Origin: an uncultured Rikenellaceae bacterium | Lineage (GTDB): Bacteria; Bacteroidota; Bacteroidia; Bacteroidales; Rikenellaceae | NCBI GenBank assembly: GCA_944326815.1 | Contig: CALVFI010000022.1 | Coordinates: forward strand, 1-58,202 | Length of the DNA stretch: 58,202 bases | Direction: 5' to 3' | In this document: piece after piece, positions 7,995 to 17,079 of the stretch | Layout: the number at the start of each line of letters is the position of its first letter | Numbering within the stretch: the stretch's first letter is position 1 | The notes under the pieces: generated by a model | Database searches by the model: none | What the model was told of the DNA's origin: nothing | What the model saw: the letters and a program-made list of their open reading frames with translations, nothing else | Made by a program: the position numbers and the translations under genes

Positions 7995-8413
7995 TTATTC
8001 GATGCTGAAAGGCGTTGAGAGGCAGTCTTTTCGAATTTCCATTTATGTAGAAACAGTTCTGTTTTAAGGTGTATTATCTTCGTTTCGAGGACGGGGATAG
8101 AGGAATCGTCATACCCATCCATCTCCGGATGAGGGTTCTGGCATGGGTTTTGATATTATTGTTGATACAAACGGAGCGGAAAGATTGGAGAGGATGAAGA
8201 GCGGATAAAAAGAGACGATGCCGCACGAATGTTTGGCATGGAGTTTGAAATAATATCAGACAGAAACGGATAATAAAAATAATAGGATAAACGTTAGTTA
8301 TAGTGAACAATACAACAAGGTTTCTTCATTTATTTAAGTTTGGGTTAGTAGTTTAGGGGATAACACCCCAAGAGCAGGCGGCAATCGTGAGATTCCCGCC
8401 TGTTCTTTTGTCG
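7995..8413 (+). other. Long convergent gap with a possible small transcript
   Basis: This gap lies between the ends of def (plus) and rlmH (minus), where only terminators are expected. It contains a weak -7-like box TATCTTCG at 8075-8082 and a 22-codon ATG frame at 8129-8197 coding for a hydrophobic peptide (MRVLAWVLILLLIQTERK then DWRG). It also holds a small ATGCC/GGCAT hairpin around 8218-8239 and a second strong plus-oriented terminator. The arrangement suggests an sRNA or small-protein transcript on the plus strand, but nothing here is recognised. Confidence 0.35.
8370..8409 (+). terminator. Strong plus-strand terminator hairpin before rlmH end
   Basis: A 12-bp stem (8370-8381 with 8396-8407, one G-U), a C-C mismatch, four more pairs and a GTGA tetraloop are followed by TTCTTTT on the plus strand. 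On the minus strand the tail reads CTCTTGGGG, a poor U tract, so the hairpin is better oriented for a plus transcript than for rlmH. A GGGG/CCCC mini-hairpin (8356-8369) precedes it. Confidence 0.7.
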
Positions 8414-8890
8414 TTATCCTTCGTGATGATAGGGCTCGTTTCGTAAGATGGCAAATCCACGGTAGAGCTGTTCGGTGAAAATGGCCCGTACGAGCTGATG
8501 TGAGAAAGTCATCCGTGAGAGTGAAATTGAACCGTTCGACCGTTCATAAACCTCCGGCGAAAATCCGTATGGCCCTCCGATGACGAACACCAGCCGTTTC
8601 ACTCCGCTGTTCATTCGTTTCTGGAGCCAGGCTGCGAACTCCACCGAGCGGAACTCTTCTCCCCGTTCGTCAAGCAATACCACCCAATCTCCCTCGCCGA
8701 ATTGTTTCAACAGCATCTCTCCCTCTTGTCGTTTTTGAGTCTCTTCTGAAAGGCTCTTTGTATTGCGCAGGTCGGGCAGGGTGATAATGCTGAATTTTAC
8801 GTAACGGTTGATTCGTTTGAGATAGGTGTTCACCAGAGCGTTCACCGCCTCCGAATCGGTTTTGCCTACGACAATCAAATCCGCCGTCAT
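8414..8890 (-). CDS. rlmH: 23S rRNA pseudouridine-1915 N3-methyltransferase RlmH
   Basis: The 158-aa SPOUT-fold enzyme methylates pseudouridine 1915 (E. coli numbering) in helix 69 of 23S rRNA using S-adenosylmethionine. The cofactor knot is visible as VFVIGGPYGFSPEVYER, and the C-terminal segment SLSRMTFSHQLVRAIFTEQL ends in the substrate-contacting YHHEG tail. Length is the family norm. It follows the GH2-like gene by 34 nt on the same strand. Confidence 0.95.
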   Translation of the reverse strand: MTADLIVVGKTDSEAVNALVNTYLKRINRYVKFSIITLPDLRNTKSLSEETQKRQEGEMLLKQFGEGDWVVLLDERGEEFRSVEFAAWLQKRMNSGVKRLVFVIGGPYGFSPEVYERSNGSISLSRMTFSHQLVRAIFTEQLYRGFAILRNEPYHHEG

Positions 8891-8924
8891 AATTTGTATG
8901 TTGAATGGTTGATGGTCATCTCCC

Positions 8925-10331
8925 TTATTTTCTGCTGCGAGGAGCCGGTTGGCTCAGAAGCAATCCTGCATCCGTCGCAGGGAGCGGCTCCAGGTCGCTG
9001 TTCCATTCGCCGGCCGCATCATTGAATAGCACGGCACGCTCTTTCTCGACGTTTTTGAGCCACTGATAGCATTTTTGCATGTTGTATCCGTTGCCTACTG
9101 CTCCGCCGAGCGACCAGCCGATGATGCATACATGATTCTTGGCGCGGCCGTACATGCTCTGTTCCCGCTCGAGGAACGATCCGAGCCAGGCCGGATTGTT
9201 GCTCCATGTTCCGCCGACCTCCATGTTGTCCGGTTCATGGGCTGAGTTGATGTTGGCCTGGTCGATGACATACATGCCGGTCTTGTCGCACAGATCATAG
9301 AACCAGTATGGTTGCGGATAATCGGTCCATACGGTATTGATTCCCCGTTTCTTAAGTTCTACAAGTTGTGTCTGTGTGGTCGCGGCATTTGGTGCGGCGT
9401 TGTAGCGGGCGGCTTGGATATCGATGGGTTTCTCGTTCCGATAGATGACCCCCTCTTGGCATGTCGTCGAACCGAATCCCGTAACAAATGGAATATACTC
9501 CACCATGCGGCCTCCTCTTCTGACGGTCAGCATGCAGCGGTAGAGCGATGGTTGTTCGGCGCTCCAGAGATTCTCGGGGACACCGTAGATGTTTTCGGCA
9601 AATCTTATCGTGTCGCGTCCCTGACCGGCAAGTTTTACTTCCCGCATGTCATAGTATTGTAGCTTCCCTTGAGGCGAATAGATGTCGTAACCTACCGTGA
9701 TGGTCTCGGGCGAATTGTAACTGTTCGATAGGGCTATTTCCAGTTGAAGAATGCCGTGGTTTTTCGTGGAGTCGAGAGGTGCGGTCACCTTGTAATCTTC
9801 GATGCGCACCTTGGGCTGCGAGTAGAGAAAAACCGCTGGCCTGGGCCTATTTGTCAGTGCCGTTTCGAGAGCATGGGGAGTCTCTGTGCCTTCAGGAAGA
9901 AGGATGGAAATCCTGTTGCTGCCATCTTTTACGAAACTGGAGATGTTGAATTCCGAGGGCGTGCGACTGTCTTGTCCGTATCCTGCATTCCGGCCGTTGA
10001 CCTGGAGATAGAAACAGGGGAATCCCTCCACATGGAGGAACAGGTCGCGGTCAAGCCACATGTAAGGGATTGTCGTGGTCGCAGAGAGTTGTTGCTGCGG
10101 ATTCTCTGGGGCTGGCTGCAGGTCGAGAGGAACGAAGTAGGCGTTCTTGTTGGCGAGCCTCTCTTCGGCGTTTTCCCGGATGTCGTAACTGATGAACTCC
10201 GTGCGTACGGGAGCCTTGCCGATCGACCCGATGCTGGGGTCGTTCCATTCTTTGCCCGTAAAGGTAAGGGTCTGGGCCATTGTACTTGTTGTTGCCAGCA
10301 GGATCAGCGTTCCGAGGGTCGTGCGTATCAT
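8925..10331 (-). CDS. GH2 / LacZ-like exported protein, probably catalytically dead
   Basis: This 468-aa protein has a signal peptide (about 1-20), a jelly-roll sugar-binding-like domain, an immunoglobulin-like domain (about 175-285) and the first half of a LacZ-type TIM barrel. The LacZ acid/base motif WSLGNE appears as W406-SLGGA, so the catalytic Asn-Glu is Gly410-Ala411. Other active-site segments are also altered: the usual RGVNRHE is QAARYNA (306-312), RTSHYP is WTDYPQ (335-340) and DEANIETHG is DQANINSAHE (357-366). The protein ends soon after, before the region holding the nucleophile. It is open throughout, with no sign of recent frameshift. I infer a retained non-catalytic role, perhaps glycan binding. 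It lies between DUF4954 and rlmH genes on one strand. Confidence 0.75.
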   Translation of the reverse strand: MIRTTLGTLILLATTSTMAQTLTFTGKEWNDPSIGSIGKAPVRTEFISYDIRENAEERLANKNAYFVPLDLQPAPENPQQQLSATTTIPYMWLDRDLFLHVEGFPCFYLQVNGRNAGYGQDSRTPSEFNISSFVKDGSNRISILLPEGTETPHALETALTNRPRPAVFLYSQPKVRIEDYKVTAPLDSTKNHGILQLEIALSNSYNSPETITVGYDIYSPQGKLQYYDMREVKLAGQGRDTIRFAENIYGVPENLWSAEQPSLYRCMLTVRRGGRMVEYIPFVTGFGSTTCQEGVIYRNEKPIDIQAARYNAAPNAATTQTQLVELKKRGINTVWTDYPQPYWFYDLCDKTGMYVIDQANINSAHEPDNMEVGGTWSNNPAWLGSFLEREQSMYGRAKNHVCIIGWSLGGAVGNGYNMQKCYQWLKNVEKERAVLFNDAAGEWNSDLEPLPATDAGLLLSQPAPRSRK

Positions 10332-10375
10332 TTGGTATAGAAAAAATGCTTGATTTTGAATGGATTGTTGGAATG

Positions 10376-12211
10376 TTATAGTTTTCGGACAGTTTTGAAA
10401 TCGGCCTCTTTTGCTTGAGGATCGTCTGTGGCATCGATTCCATAACCGGTCATCATCGTGAGGTCGGCGTCGTGTGCCGCATCATCCATGCGCATATGAT
10501 GGAGAGCCGAGTCTGCCTCTTTCCCTTGTGCGATAGCGGCATCTATCTCCTTGCGAGAGGGCGTGTGTCCCAGTACCTTGGCAAGAGTCTGCAATGCCCA
10601 TGCATAAGCATGGTTTTGATACTCCTCGTCTGCCTGTGCGAACTCTTTCTCGATGGCTTCGAGGGTGGTCAGTTCTCCGTTCTCGATACGTGCAAGGATC
10701 TCTTCCATGACGTGAGCCGGAAGATAAAGCCCTGCGGCATCGATCCATTGGGCGTCTGCCTCCACTTTCTTTGTGTAGCCTGCTTCCAAAATATGACCGA
10801 TGGTAGCCTCTAAGGAAAGTTGATATAATTGCAGCCCTCGTCGCAACATCACGGCTTTGATGCGCAGTCGCTGGTGGTTGTATATATCAATCCCTTTTTT
10901 TGTGAGCATGCGGCGGCTGGCTTCAAGAGCGCGAGCCACTTTCGAACCCAGGTAGGGATTGTGCTCCTCGAAGCGGATGCGGTCGCGTCTCAATTTGCCC
11001 CGTCGGTCGCGTTTGGCCCATTTGGCAATGTCGCGCAGCGTACCGTAGCTTTTCAGGTTGATGCCCGGTACAAGGAACGATTTTCCCTCTTCTTCCACCA
11101 GGTAGGAGAAAGGGAAGTCATCCGTATCATGGTGCATCAGATGCCGTCCCAGAATCACCGTAAAGGCACCCTCTCGGGCGGGTAGCATCACATAGGCGTT
11201 GCTGCCGAATTTGCAGCCGCGTTCGTGGATGCCCTGATGCACAGCTCCGGTTTTGAACAGATGGTTGCTTTGATTGGCTCCGCTGCCGGCGTTGAAAAAG
11301 GAGAAATATCCGGCGATCAGCAGTGATGACTTGTGGTGCGATACGGTATAGGGCCCCGCAAAAATCGAGCAGGCTTCGCCGTTGGCACATTCGCAGTTGG
11401 CGAAAAAGAGTGAATCGGTGACCGTATAACCGTAGTCGATATGGCATGCTTCGCCGATAAAACAGCGGTTCAATGCGGCTCCGTTGTCGATGCTGGCTCC
11501 GTTGAGGCAGATGAAATCGTGTGCTTTGACGCCGGCTCCGATACGGGTGGGGGCATCCTGACTGCTGTTGACCGTACCGTTGGTGAGTACTGTAGCTCCC
11601 GTGATGATAGCATACGGACCTACGTGTATGTCCTGCAGGGTATTGCAGGCAGTGATGCGGGCTCCTTTCTCAATCGTGCCGCGTTTTTTCCGGATTTTGT
11701 TGCAATAGCGTTCCGTGATCTCCGTGATTTTTGCAATCAGTTCCGGACGATGGCGGTACATGGCCGTGATATAGGCCGTTTGGGCCGACATGTTGTTCGT
11801 GATTGCCACTTCACGGCCTCCTGCTTCGTTGACGGTAGCTGCGAGTATGCCGTTGCCGAAGGTGCTCTCGCCCGTGCATACGATTTTACCTACGCATTCG
11901 ATGTAAACGTTGTCGCGAATGTCATAATTGGCTATATAAGAGCCTATATTGGCGATAAAAACGTCATCGCCGATCGTGCAGTTGATGATTTCGGAGTTGT
12001 AAATTCCACTGCGACGGTTCACTCCGTCCGGCGTAACGAATGAGGCTCGTGTGGCACCGATGCGAACTTTTCCGCCGAAACGGACTCCTTGGATATTGTC
12101 TGCTGTGAATCCATCTGTTACTTCGATGTCTTTCCAATTGTCTGATACACAACGTTGTATTGCCAACTGAGTAATCTCATCTGTAGTCAGCTTTCTGTAT
12201 TTTTTCGTCAT
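10376..12211 (-). CDS. DUF4954 family beta-helix protein
   Basis: The 611-aa protein belongs to a Bacteroidota family of unknown function (DUF4954). The first roughly 380 residues are rich in hexapeptide-like turns such as IGDDVFIANIGSYIANY and IGEACHIDYGYTV, indicating a left-handed beta-helix related to acyltransferases and sugar-nucleotide enzymes. The C-terminal third is helical and charged (for example KWAKRDRRGKLRRDRIRF). A TTG 36 nt upstream could extend the frame, but it overlaps the -7 box TACCTTTG, so the ATG at 12211 is preferred. It begins a probable three-gene unit with the GH2-like gene and rlmH. No signal peptide is visible, so a cytoplasmic location is inferred. Confidence 0.8.
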   Translation of the reverse strand: MTKKYRKLTTDEITQLAIQRCVSDNWKDIEVTDGFTADNIQGVRFGGKVRIGATRASFVTPDGVNRRSGIYNSEIINCTIGDDVFIANIGSYIANYDIRDNVYIECVGKIVCTGESTFGNGILAATVNEAGGREVAITNNMSAQTAYITAMYRHRPELIAKITEITERYCNKIRKKRGTIEKGARITACNTLQDIHVGPYAIITGATVLTNGTVNSSQDAPTRIGAGVKAHDFICLNGASIDNGAALNRCFIGEACHIDYGYTVTDSLFFANCECANGEACSIFAGPYTVSHHKSSLLIAGYFSFFNAGSGANQSNHLFKTGAVHQGIHERGCKFGSNAYVMLPAREGAFTVILGRHLMHHDTDDFPFSYLVEEEGKSFLVPGINLKSYGTLRDIAKWAKRDRRGKLRRDRIRFEEHNPYLGSKVARALEASRRMLTKKGIDIYNHQRLRIKAVMLRRGLQLYQLSLEATIGHILEAGYTKKVEADAQWIDAAGLYLPAHVMEEILARIENGELTTLEAIEKEFAQADEEYQNHAYAWALQTLAKVLGHTPSRKEIDAAIAQGKEADSALHHMRMDDAAHDADLTMMTGYGIDATDDPQAKEADFKTVRKL

Positions 12212-12244
12212 ATTACCCGCTTTTGTTTGAGGGTCAGAATCAAG

Positions 12245-12276
12245 CAAAGGTAGTTCTAAAATTCGATATTTTACAA
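12245..12276 (-). promoter_or_regulatory. Promoter of the DUF4954 gene
   Basis: On the minus strand TTG (12276-12274), 21 nt and TACCTTTG (12252-12245) match the phylum consensus. The chosen ATG is about 30 nt downstream of the predicted start of transcription. Confidence 0.7.
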
Positions 12277-12343
12277 TAGCTTTTCCAAAAATGTTTCCAC
12301 GGTATCAGATAATAAAAAAACTGATGCAACGTTTTTGCTATGA

Positions 12344-12374
12344 TTGCATCTTTTGGTTACATACATTATATTTG
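12344..12374 (+). promoter_or_regulatory. Promoter of the orphan lipoprotein gene
   Basis: TTG (12344-12346), 20 nt and TATATTTG (12367-12374) match the consensus. The ATG at 12407 follows about 30 nt after the box. Confidence 0.7.
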
Positions 12375-12406
12375 TACCAATATTTTAAAAATTAAAATTG
12401 TTACTC

Positions 12407-13387
12407 ATGAAAAAGATCATCCCTTTGGTTGTTCTCTCTTTAAGCGTACTGTTCAGCTCTTGCTTGAAAAATTCGTCTTATAAACCCTCGCCGATTGCTC
12501 CGGGGTTCTCGATGTATCAGAATGTGCAGATGCAGCAGCTGTTGTCGCTCGATGCAGCTAACGTGGCTTTCCGTCTTAATATATTGTTGACAACAGCCGA
12601 GGAACAAGGAATCGGATATGATAAACTCAATACGCTGAGTGTGGAATATGACGGGACAACGGTCAATGTGGCCAATCGGCTTTTTGGCTCTGCCGGTTTG
12701 TCAGAGGAGAATGGAGTATGGACACTGACTTTTACCGGGAATACTTCTCCTTCGGAGAGTTATACCCGTAGCGGGAAACTGATCATCGATACCAAAAACA
12801 AGTTGCTCTCCGAATTGTCGAATGGAGAGGCTTGGTCGATTACAGGAGACAAGGACTTTATGACCATGATGGGGGGAGCCGTTTTCTATTCGGATTATCA
12901 GTCTCCTACGTATCAGATTACTCATATGGATGATTATGCATTCCGTTGGATGGTTAGTACCAGCGGATTTACGACCTATCAGTCGATGAATACCGGGACT
13001 CCTGTCAAAAGCAACTGGATGCTGAGTATGTCTATTACGCAAAATGGAGCCAGTCAGAGCTATGTAGATGCCCGTAAGTCTACCTATACGGTTTCGGGCC
13101 AGGCAAGTGGCAAGCCGTTAGGTTGGTCGGATGTGGATTTCGATTATGAAACGGTGACTGCTTTGCAATATAAGGCTTCATGCGGAGGTTCGTTGATTAC
13201 CGGAGGAAAGGAGACGGTTTCGGCTCCCTCCTTGGTGGTAAGCTACCCGAATTCATTCCCTTATTCTTCGGTGAGCGTACAGTGGGGAGAAGGAACCAAC
13301 GGAGAATGTTCTAATGTATATAAGATATTTTACGGGCCTTATACCTACGATTCGACTACGGGACAAACGACAAGTGGCGTAGAGTAG
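12407..13387 (+). CDS. Unrecognised lipoprotein
   Basis: I do not recognise this 326-aa protein. It starts with a clear lipoprotein signal (Lys2-Lys3, hydrophobic core, FSSC with Cys19). The rest is rich in Ser, Thr, Tyr and Gly with alternating hydrophobic residues, typical of an all-beta surface or periplasmic protein. It has its own promoter and a strong terminator, so it is monocistronic. There are no neighbouring SusC/SusD genes to suggest a glycan role. It resembles the size and composition of Bacteroidota surface lipoproteins, but I cannot assign a family. Confidence 0.8.
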   Translation: MKKIIPLVVLSLSVLFSSCLKNSSYKPSPIAPGFSMYQNVQMQQLLSLDAANVAFRLNILLTTAEEQGIGYDKLNTLSVEYDGTTVNVANRLFGSAGLSEENGVWTLTFTGNTSPSESYTRSGKLIIDTKNKLLSELSNGEAWSITGDKDFMTMMGGAVFYSDYQSPTYQITHMDDYAFRWMVSTSGFTTYQSMNTGTPVKSNWMLSMSITQNGASQSYVDARKSTYTVSGQASGKPLGWSDVDFDYETVTALQYKASCGGSLITGGKETVSAPSLVVSYPNSFPYSSVSVQWGEGTNGECSNVYKIFYGPYTYDSTTGQTTSGVE

Positions 13388-13407
13388 CGGGATTCCTCCG
13401 TTGTGAT

Positions 13408-13444
13408 AAAAAAATGGCCGGAATACTGTTCCGGCCATTTTTTT
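13408..13444 (+). terminator. Strong intrinsic terminator of the lipoprotein gene
   Basis: Perfect 16-bp arms (13408-13423 and 13429-13444) close a 5-nt loop, with A7 and T7 outer runs. It can work in both directions, but only the plus-strand gene needs it. Confidence 0.92.
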
Positions 13445-13465
13445 ATTTGCCTGTCCCGCTATGTT

Positions 13466-13497
13466 TTTGCAAAAAAATGTTCATATTTGTACCTTTG
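13466..13497 (+). promoter_or_regulatory. Promoter of asnS
   Basis: TTTG (13466-13469), 20 nt and TACCTTTG (13490-13497) fit the consensus fully. The asnS ATG lies 22 nt after the box. Confidence 0.8.
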
Positions 13498-13519
13498 AAT
13501 AGACAAAGGATGAATTAGT

Positions 13520-14920
13520 ATGTCAAGCGGAATAAGAAGAATTAAAATCGCCGACCTGCTCAAATCGGAGCAGCGAGACATCAATGTGACGGTAAAAGGT
13601 TGGGTAAGAACCAAAAGAGGAAACAAAAATGTGGCATTCATCGCTCTGAACGATGGATCGACCATTCATAATATACAGATAGTGGTCGATGTGGCTGCGT
13701 TCGATGATGAGTTGCTTCGCCAAATCACCACCGGAGCCTGTTTGCGTGTCGAAGGTAAACTGGTGGAGAGCCTCGGCTCGGGTCAGCCGGTGGAGGTTCA
13801 GGCACGCGAAATCGAAATCTACGGAACGGCCGATCCCAATACCTATCCTTTACAGAAAAAAGGCCATTCGATGGAGTTTCTGCGAGAAATCGCCTATCTC
13901 CGTCCCCGGACCAATACTTTCGGTGCGGTGCTCCGTATCCGTCATGCCATGGCATTTGCCATTCACAAATACTTTAACGACAGAGGATTCTATTATCTGC
14001 ATACGCCGTTGATCACCGGTTCCGATGCCGAGGGCGCAGGCGCAATGTTCCAGGTGACGACACTCGATCTGGAAAATCTGCCCAAGACGGAGGAGGGACG
14101 GGTTGATTACAGTCAGGATTTCTTCGGCAAGGAGTGCAACCTTACGGTTTCCGGCCAACTGGAAGGAGAGTTGGGGGCGTTGGCTCTGTCGAATATCTAT
14201 ACGTTTGGTCCTACATTTCGGGCTGAGAATTCCAATACGCCGCGTCACCTGGCCGAGTTCTGGATGATCGAGCCGGAGATGGCCTTCTATGATCTGGAAG
14301 ACAATATGGAACTGGCGGAGGATTTTATCAAGTATTTGGTCCGCTATGCGTTGGAGAATTGCATGGACGATTTGCAGTTCCTCAATAAGATGTTCGACGA
14401 CGGATTGATCGAACGGCTGAAATTTGTGACAGAGAATGACTTTGTACGGTTGGACTACACGGAAGGTATCGACATCCTGTTGAAGAGTGGCGAGAAATTC
14501 GAATTCCCGGTGGACTGGGGAGTCGATCTACAGAGCGAGCATGAACGTTATCTGGTAGAGAAACATTTCAAGAAACCGGTAATTCTGATCAACTATCCGA
14601 AGGAGATCAAGGCATTCTATATGAAGCAGAACGACGATGGCAAGACGGTACGGGCCATGGATGTCCTCTTCCCGAAGATCGGCGAAATCATCGGCGGTTC
14701 GGAACGTGAAGCCGATTTCGACAAGCTCAGCAAGCGTGTCGATGAGCTGGGTATGAGCCGCGAGAGCATTTGGTGGTATCTCGATACGCGCCGCTGGGGC
14801 TCGGCTCCGCATAGCGGTTTCGGACTCGGATTCGAACGTCTGTTGCTTTTCGTGACGGGTATGGCCAACATCCGGGATGTGATACCATTCCCGCGAACCC
14901 CGAAGAACGCTGAATTCTAA
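13520..14920 (+). CDS. asnS: Asparaginyl-tRNA synthetase
   Basis: The 466-aa class IIb synthetase charges tRNA-Asn. An N-terminal OB-fold anticodon-binding domain (about 15-110, for example [20 protein letters not shown]) precedes the catalytic core. Motif 2 is visible as [20 protein letters not shown] and motif 3 as [10 protein letters not shown] (433-442, ATP-binding R440). The AsnRS rather than AspRS identity follows from the motif 2 context and the C-terminal ending [11 protein letters not shown]. It has its own promoter and terminator. Confidence 0.96.
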   Translation: MSSGIRRIKIADLLKSEQRDINVTVKGWVRTKRGNKNVAFIALNDGSTIHNIQIVVDVAAFDDELLRQITTGACLRVEGKLVESLGSGQPVEVQAREIEIYGTADPNTYPLQKKGHSMEFLREIAYLRPRTNTFGAVLRIRHAMAFAIHKYFNDRGFYYLHTPLITGSDAEGAGAMFQVTTLDLENLPKTEEGRVDYSQDFFGKECNLTVSGQLEGELGALALSNIYTFGPTFRAENSNTPRHLAEFWMIEPEMAFYDLEDNMELAEDFIKYLVRYALENCMDDLQFLNKMFDDGLIERLKFVTENDFVRLDYTEGIDILLKSGEKFEFPVDWGVDLQSEHERYLVEKHFKKPVILINYPKEIKAFYMKQNDDGKTVRAMDVLFPKIGEIIGGSEREADFDKLSKRVDELGMSRESIWWYLDTRRWGSAPHSGFGLGFERLLLFVTGMANIRDVIPFPRTPKNAEF

Positions 14921-14925
14921 TGATG

Positions 14926-14952
14926 CGTGCCCGCTCTTGAGTGGGCACGTTT
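14926..14952 (+). terminator. Terminator of asnS
   Basis: An 11-bp stem with one G-U pair (14926-14936 with 14939-14949) and a tiny loop is followed by a short T tract. It lies 5 nt after the asnS stop. Confidence 0.75.
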
Positions 14953-15016
14953 ACTATGGTATATAGTCTATTTTATAATTTATTGAATAATATTTATCTT
15001 TAAAAAAGTTTTTATT

Positions 15017-16444
15017 ATGTCCAACATCAATCAAAGACAGGTACAAAAACTGCTTCAGAAACTCTCTCCGCAGCAGATTCAGATGATCAAGCTGCTGGAG
15101 CTCCCCGCTTTGCAACTCGAACAGAGGATCAAACAGGAGATCGAAGAGAATCCCGTTCTGGAGGAGAATGTGACCGAGGAGCAGAAGGAGGATGAACAGC
15201 CCAAGGAGATCTCCGTAGAGGAGTACCTGCGTGAAGATGATACACCCTCCTATAAATATCATGCCAATAACTACTCGAAGGACGACCGTCAGCGTCCTGT
15301 TTATATTACGGGAGGACGGTCGTTGCACGAGTTTCTCGAGGAGCAGTTGGGCTTCCGCAATCTGACGCCGCATGAGCAGACGGTGGGTAAGTACCTGATC
15401 GGTAGTATAGATGAGGATGGCTATCTGCGTCGTGACCTCGGGTCGATCGCCGATGACATTGCCTTTAGTCTGGGGGTCGAGACTTCGGAGGAGGAACTGG
15501 AACATCTGCTTGGCATGATTCAGGAGTTCGAGCCGGCGGGTGTGGGTGCACGTACGCTTCAGGAGTGTCTACTGCTGCAGATTGCGAGCAAGAGTTCCGA
15601 AACCCGTGCCATTCGATTGGCCAAGAAGATCCTCTCGAATTATTTCGAGGAGTTCACCAAGAAACATTACGAGAAGTTGATGTCGCGCCTCGGGGTGACA
15701 CAGGATGAGTTCCGCGATGCAATCGAGGAGATCACCCATCTCTCTCCCAAACCCGGGAACCTCTATAACGAGGGGGGCAGTGAGTCAATGCCTTATATTG
15801 TTCCCGATTTTATTCTCGATTATCAGAACGGCAGGTTCGATTTGAGTCTGAACTCCTACAATGTGCCCGACGTGAAGATCAACCGTCGCTATGTGGAGAT
15901 GATCCGTGAGATGGCCGGTGCCAATGGCAATGTAAATGACGGGGATAAAGAGGCACTTCAGTTTGTGAAGAACAAGATTGACTCGGCCAAATGGTTCATC
16001 TCGGCCATCAAGCAACGACAAGATACGCTGATGCGTACCATGACCGAAATATTGAACTATCAGCAGGATTATTTTCGCGATGGCGATCAGAGTCGTCTGC
16101 GTCCGATGATTCTCAAGGATATCGCCGATCGTACGGGGCTGGATGTTTCGACCATTTCCCGTGTGGTCAATAGCAAGTATATCCAGACGCATTTCGGTAT
16201 CATTCCTCTCAAACAACTCTTCTCGGAGGCAATGCAGACCGATAGCGGCGCAGAGGTGTCGAGTTATGAGATCAAGAATATCCTCTCGGAGTGTATCGAA
16301 AATGAAGATAAACGCAAACCGTTGACGGACGAGGTGCTGATGGATATCCTGAACGATAAGGGATATCACATTGCACGACGTACCGTGGCTAAGTATCGCG
16401 AGATGCTGGGCATTCCTGTGGCGCGTTTGCGGAAACAGATATGA
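15017..16444 (+). CDS. rpoN: RNA polymerase sigma-54 factor RpoN
   Basis: The 475-aa protein is sigma-54, which directs RNA polymerase to -24/-12 promoters opened by AAA+ enhancer-binding proteins. The Gln/Leu-rich region I is at 1-50 (QKLSPQQIQMIKLLELPALQ), an acidic linker follows, and the RpoN box ARRTVAKYRE is at 453-462. No enhancer-binding protein gene is in the window, so target genes are unknown. A membrane-protein gene starts 5 nt after its stop. Confidence 0.96.
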   Translation: MSNINQRQVQKLLQKLSPQQIQMIKLLELPALQLEQRIKQEIEENPVLEENVTEEQKEDEQPKEISVEEYLREDDTPSYKYHANNYSKDDRQRPVYITGGRSLHEFLEEQLGFRNLTPHEQTVGKYLIGSIDEDGYLRRDLGSIADDIAFSLGVETSEEELEHLLGMIQEFEPAGVGARTLQECLLLQIASKSSETRAIRLAKKILSNYFEEFTKKHYEKLMSRLGVTQDEFRDAIEEITHLSPKPGNLYNEGGSESMPYIVPDFILDYQNGRFDLSLNSYNVPDVKINRRYVEMIREMAGANGNVNDGDKEALQFVKNKIDSAKWFISAIKQRQDTLMRTMTEILNYQQDYFRDGDQSRLRPMILKDIADRTGLDVSTISRVVNSKYIQTHFGIIPLKQLFSEAMQTDSGAEVSSYEIKNILSECIENEDKRKPLTDEVLMDILNDKGYHIARRTVAKYREMLGIPVARLRKQI

Positions 16445-16448
16445 GTAT

Positions 16449-17069
16449 ATGACGACGAATGTGTATGATAAGTTGGCTGCCGGGTTGTCGGGTTTGATGC
16501 ATCCTTTTCTGGTGCCTCTCTATGCCGTAATGATACTGCTTTTCGGACAAACCTATATGGCCTTGGTGCCCCTGCGGTTGAAACTGTTTTTTCTGGCGGT
16601 CGTGGGACTCAATACGCTGCTGATTCCGGCGCTCTTCATCCTTTTACTGAAGGGATTGCGCGTGTTGCCCGATTTGTCGCTCCGGACGCGACGGGAACGG
16701 CTGTTGCCGATGCTGGTTGTTGCCGGTTGTTACCTGGCGTGTATTTATATGATGAAAGATGTGATGGCGGCTTTCTATATTCGTCGTTTCTTGATAGCCG
16801 CTCTGGGCTGTGTGTTGTTGGCACTTGTTGTGACCTATTTTTGGCAGATCAGCTTGCATATGATTGCCTCGGGAGGGTTGCTCGCTATGTTGGTAGTGGC
16901 CAATGTGAGCGGATTCGGTCGTTTGGTGGTACCGTTGTTGATTGCCCTGTTGTTTACGGGGGCATTGGCCTCTGCCCGGCTGTGGCTCGGAAAACATAAT
17001 ACTTTGCAGGTAGCGATGGGATTCCTGGGTGGATTTGCAGTGGCATTTATTCTGTTGCTTTTTGTGTAA
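16449..17069 (+). CDS. Hydrophobic membrane protein, PAP2-like
   Basis: The 206-aa protein has about six membrane segments with a positive loop (LSLRTRRERLLP). Its arrangement recalls PAP2-type membrane phosphatases, including a short ISLHMIASGG segment where that family has a Ser-x-His motif, but the full phosphatase signature is not present. I therefore do not claim activity. The ATG at 16449 is 5 nt after rpoN, so translation is probably coupled. It is followed by three more small envelope genes. Confidence 0.65.
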   Translation: MTTNVYDKLAAGLSGLMHPFLVPLYAVMILLFGQTYMALVPLRLKLFFLAVVGLNTLLIPALFILLLKGLRVLPDLSLRTRRERLLPMLVVAGCYLACIYMMKDVMAAFYIRRFLIAALGCVLLALVVTYFWQISLHMIASGGLLAMLVVANVSGFGRLVVPLLIALLFTGALASARLWLGKHNTLQVAMGFLGGFAVAFILLLFV

Positions 17070-17079
17070 ATATGTATTT

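Noticed and set aside
8342..8409. tRNA-like pattern on the plus strand: a D-arm-like stretch followed by a T-arm-like stem
   Set aside because: No anticodon stem can be formed between the two parts and the T-arm-like part lacks the TTCGA loop; it is better read as a GGGG/CCCC mini-hairpin plus a terminator hairpin.
12212..12247. TTG start giving the DUF4954 protein 12 more residues
   Set aside because: The TTG is part of the TACCTTTG promoter box, so it would not be in the transcript.
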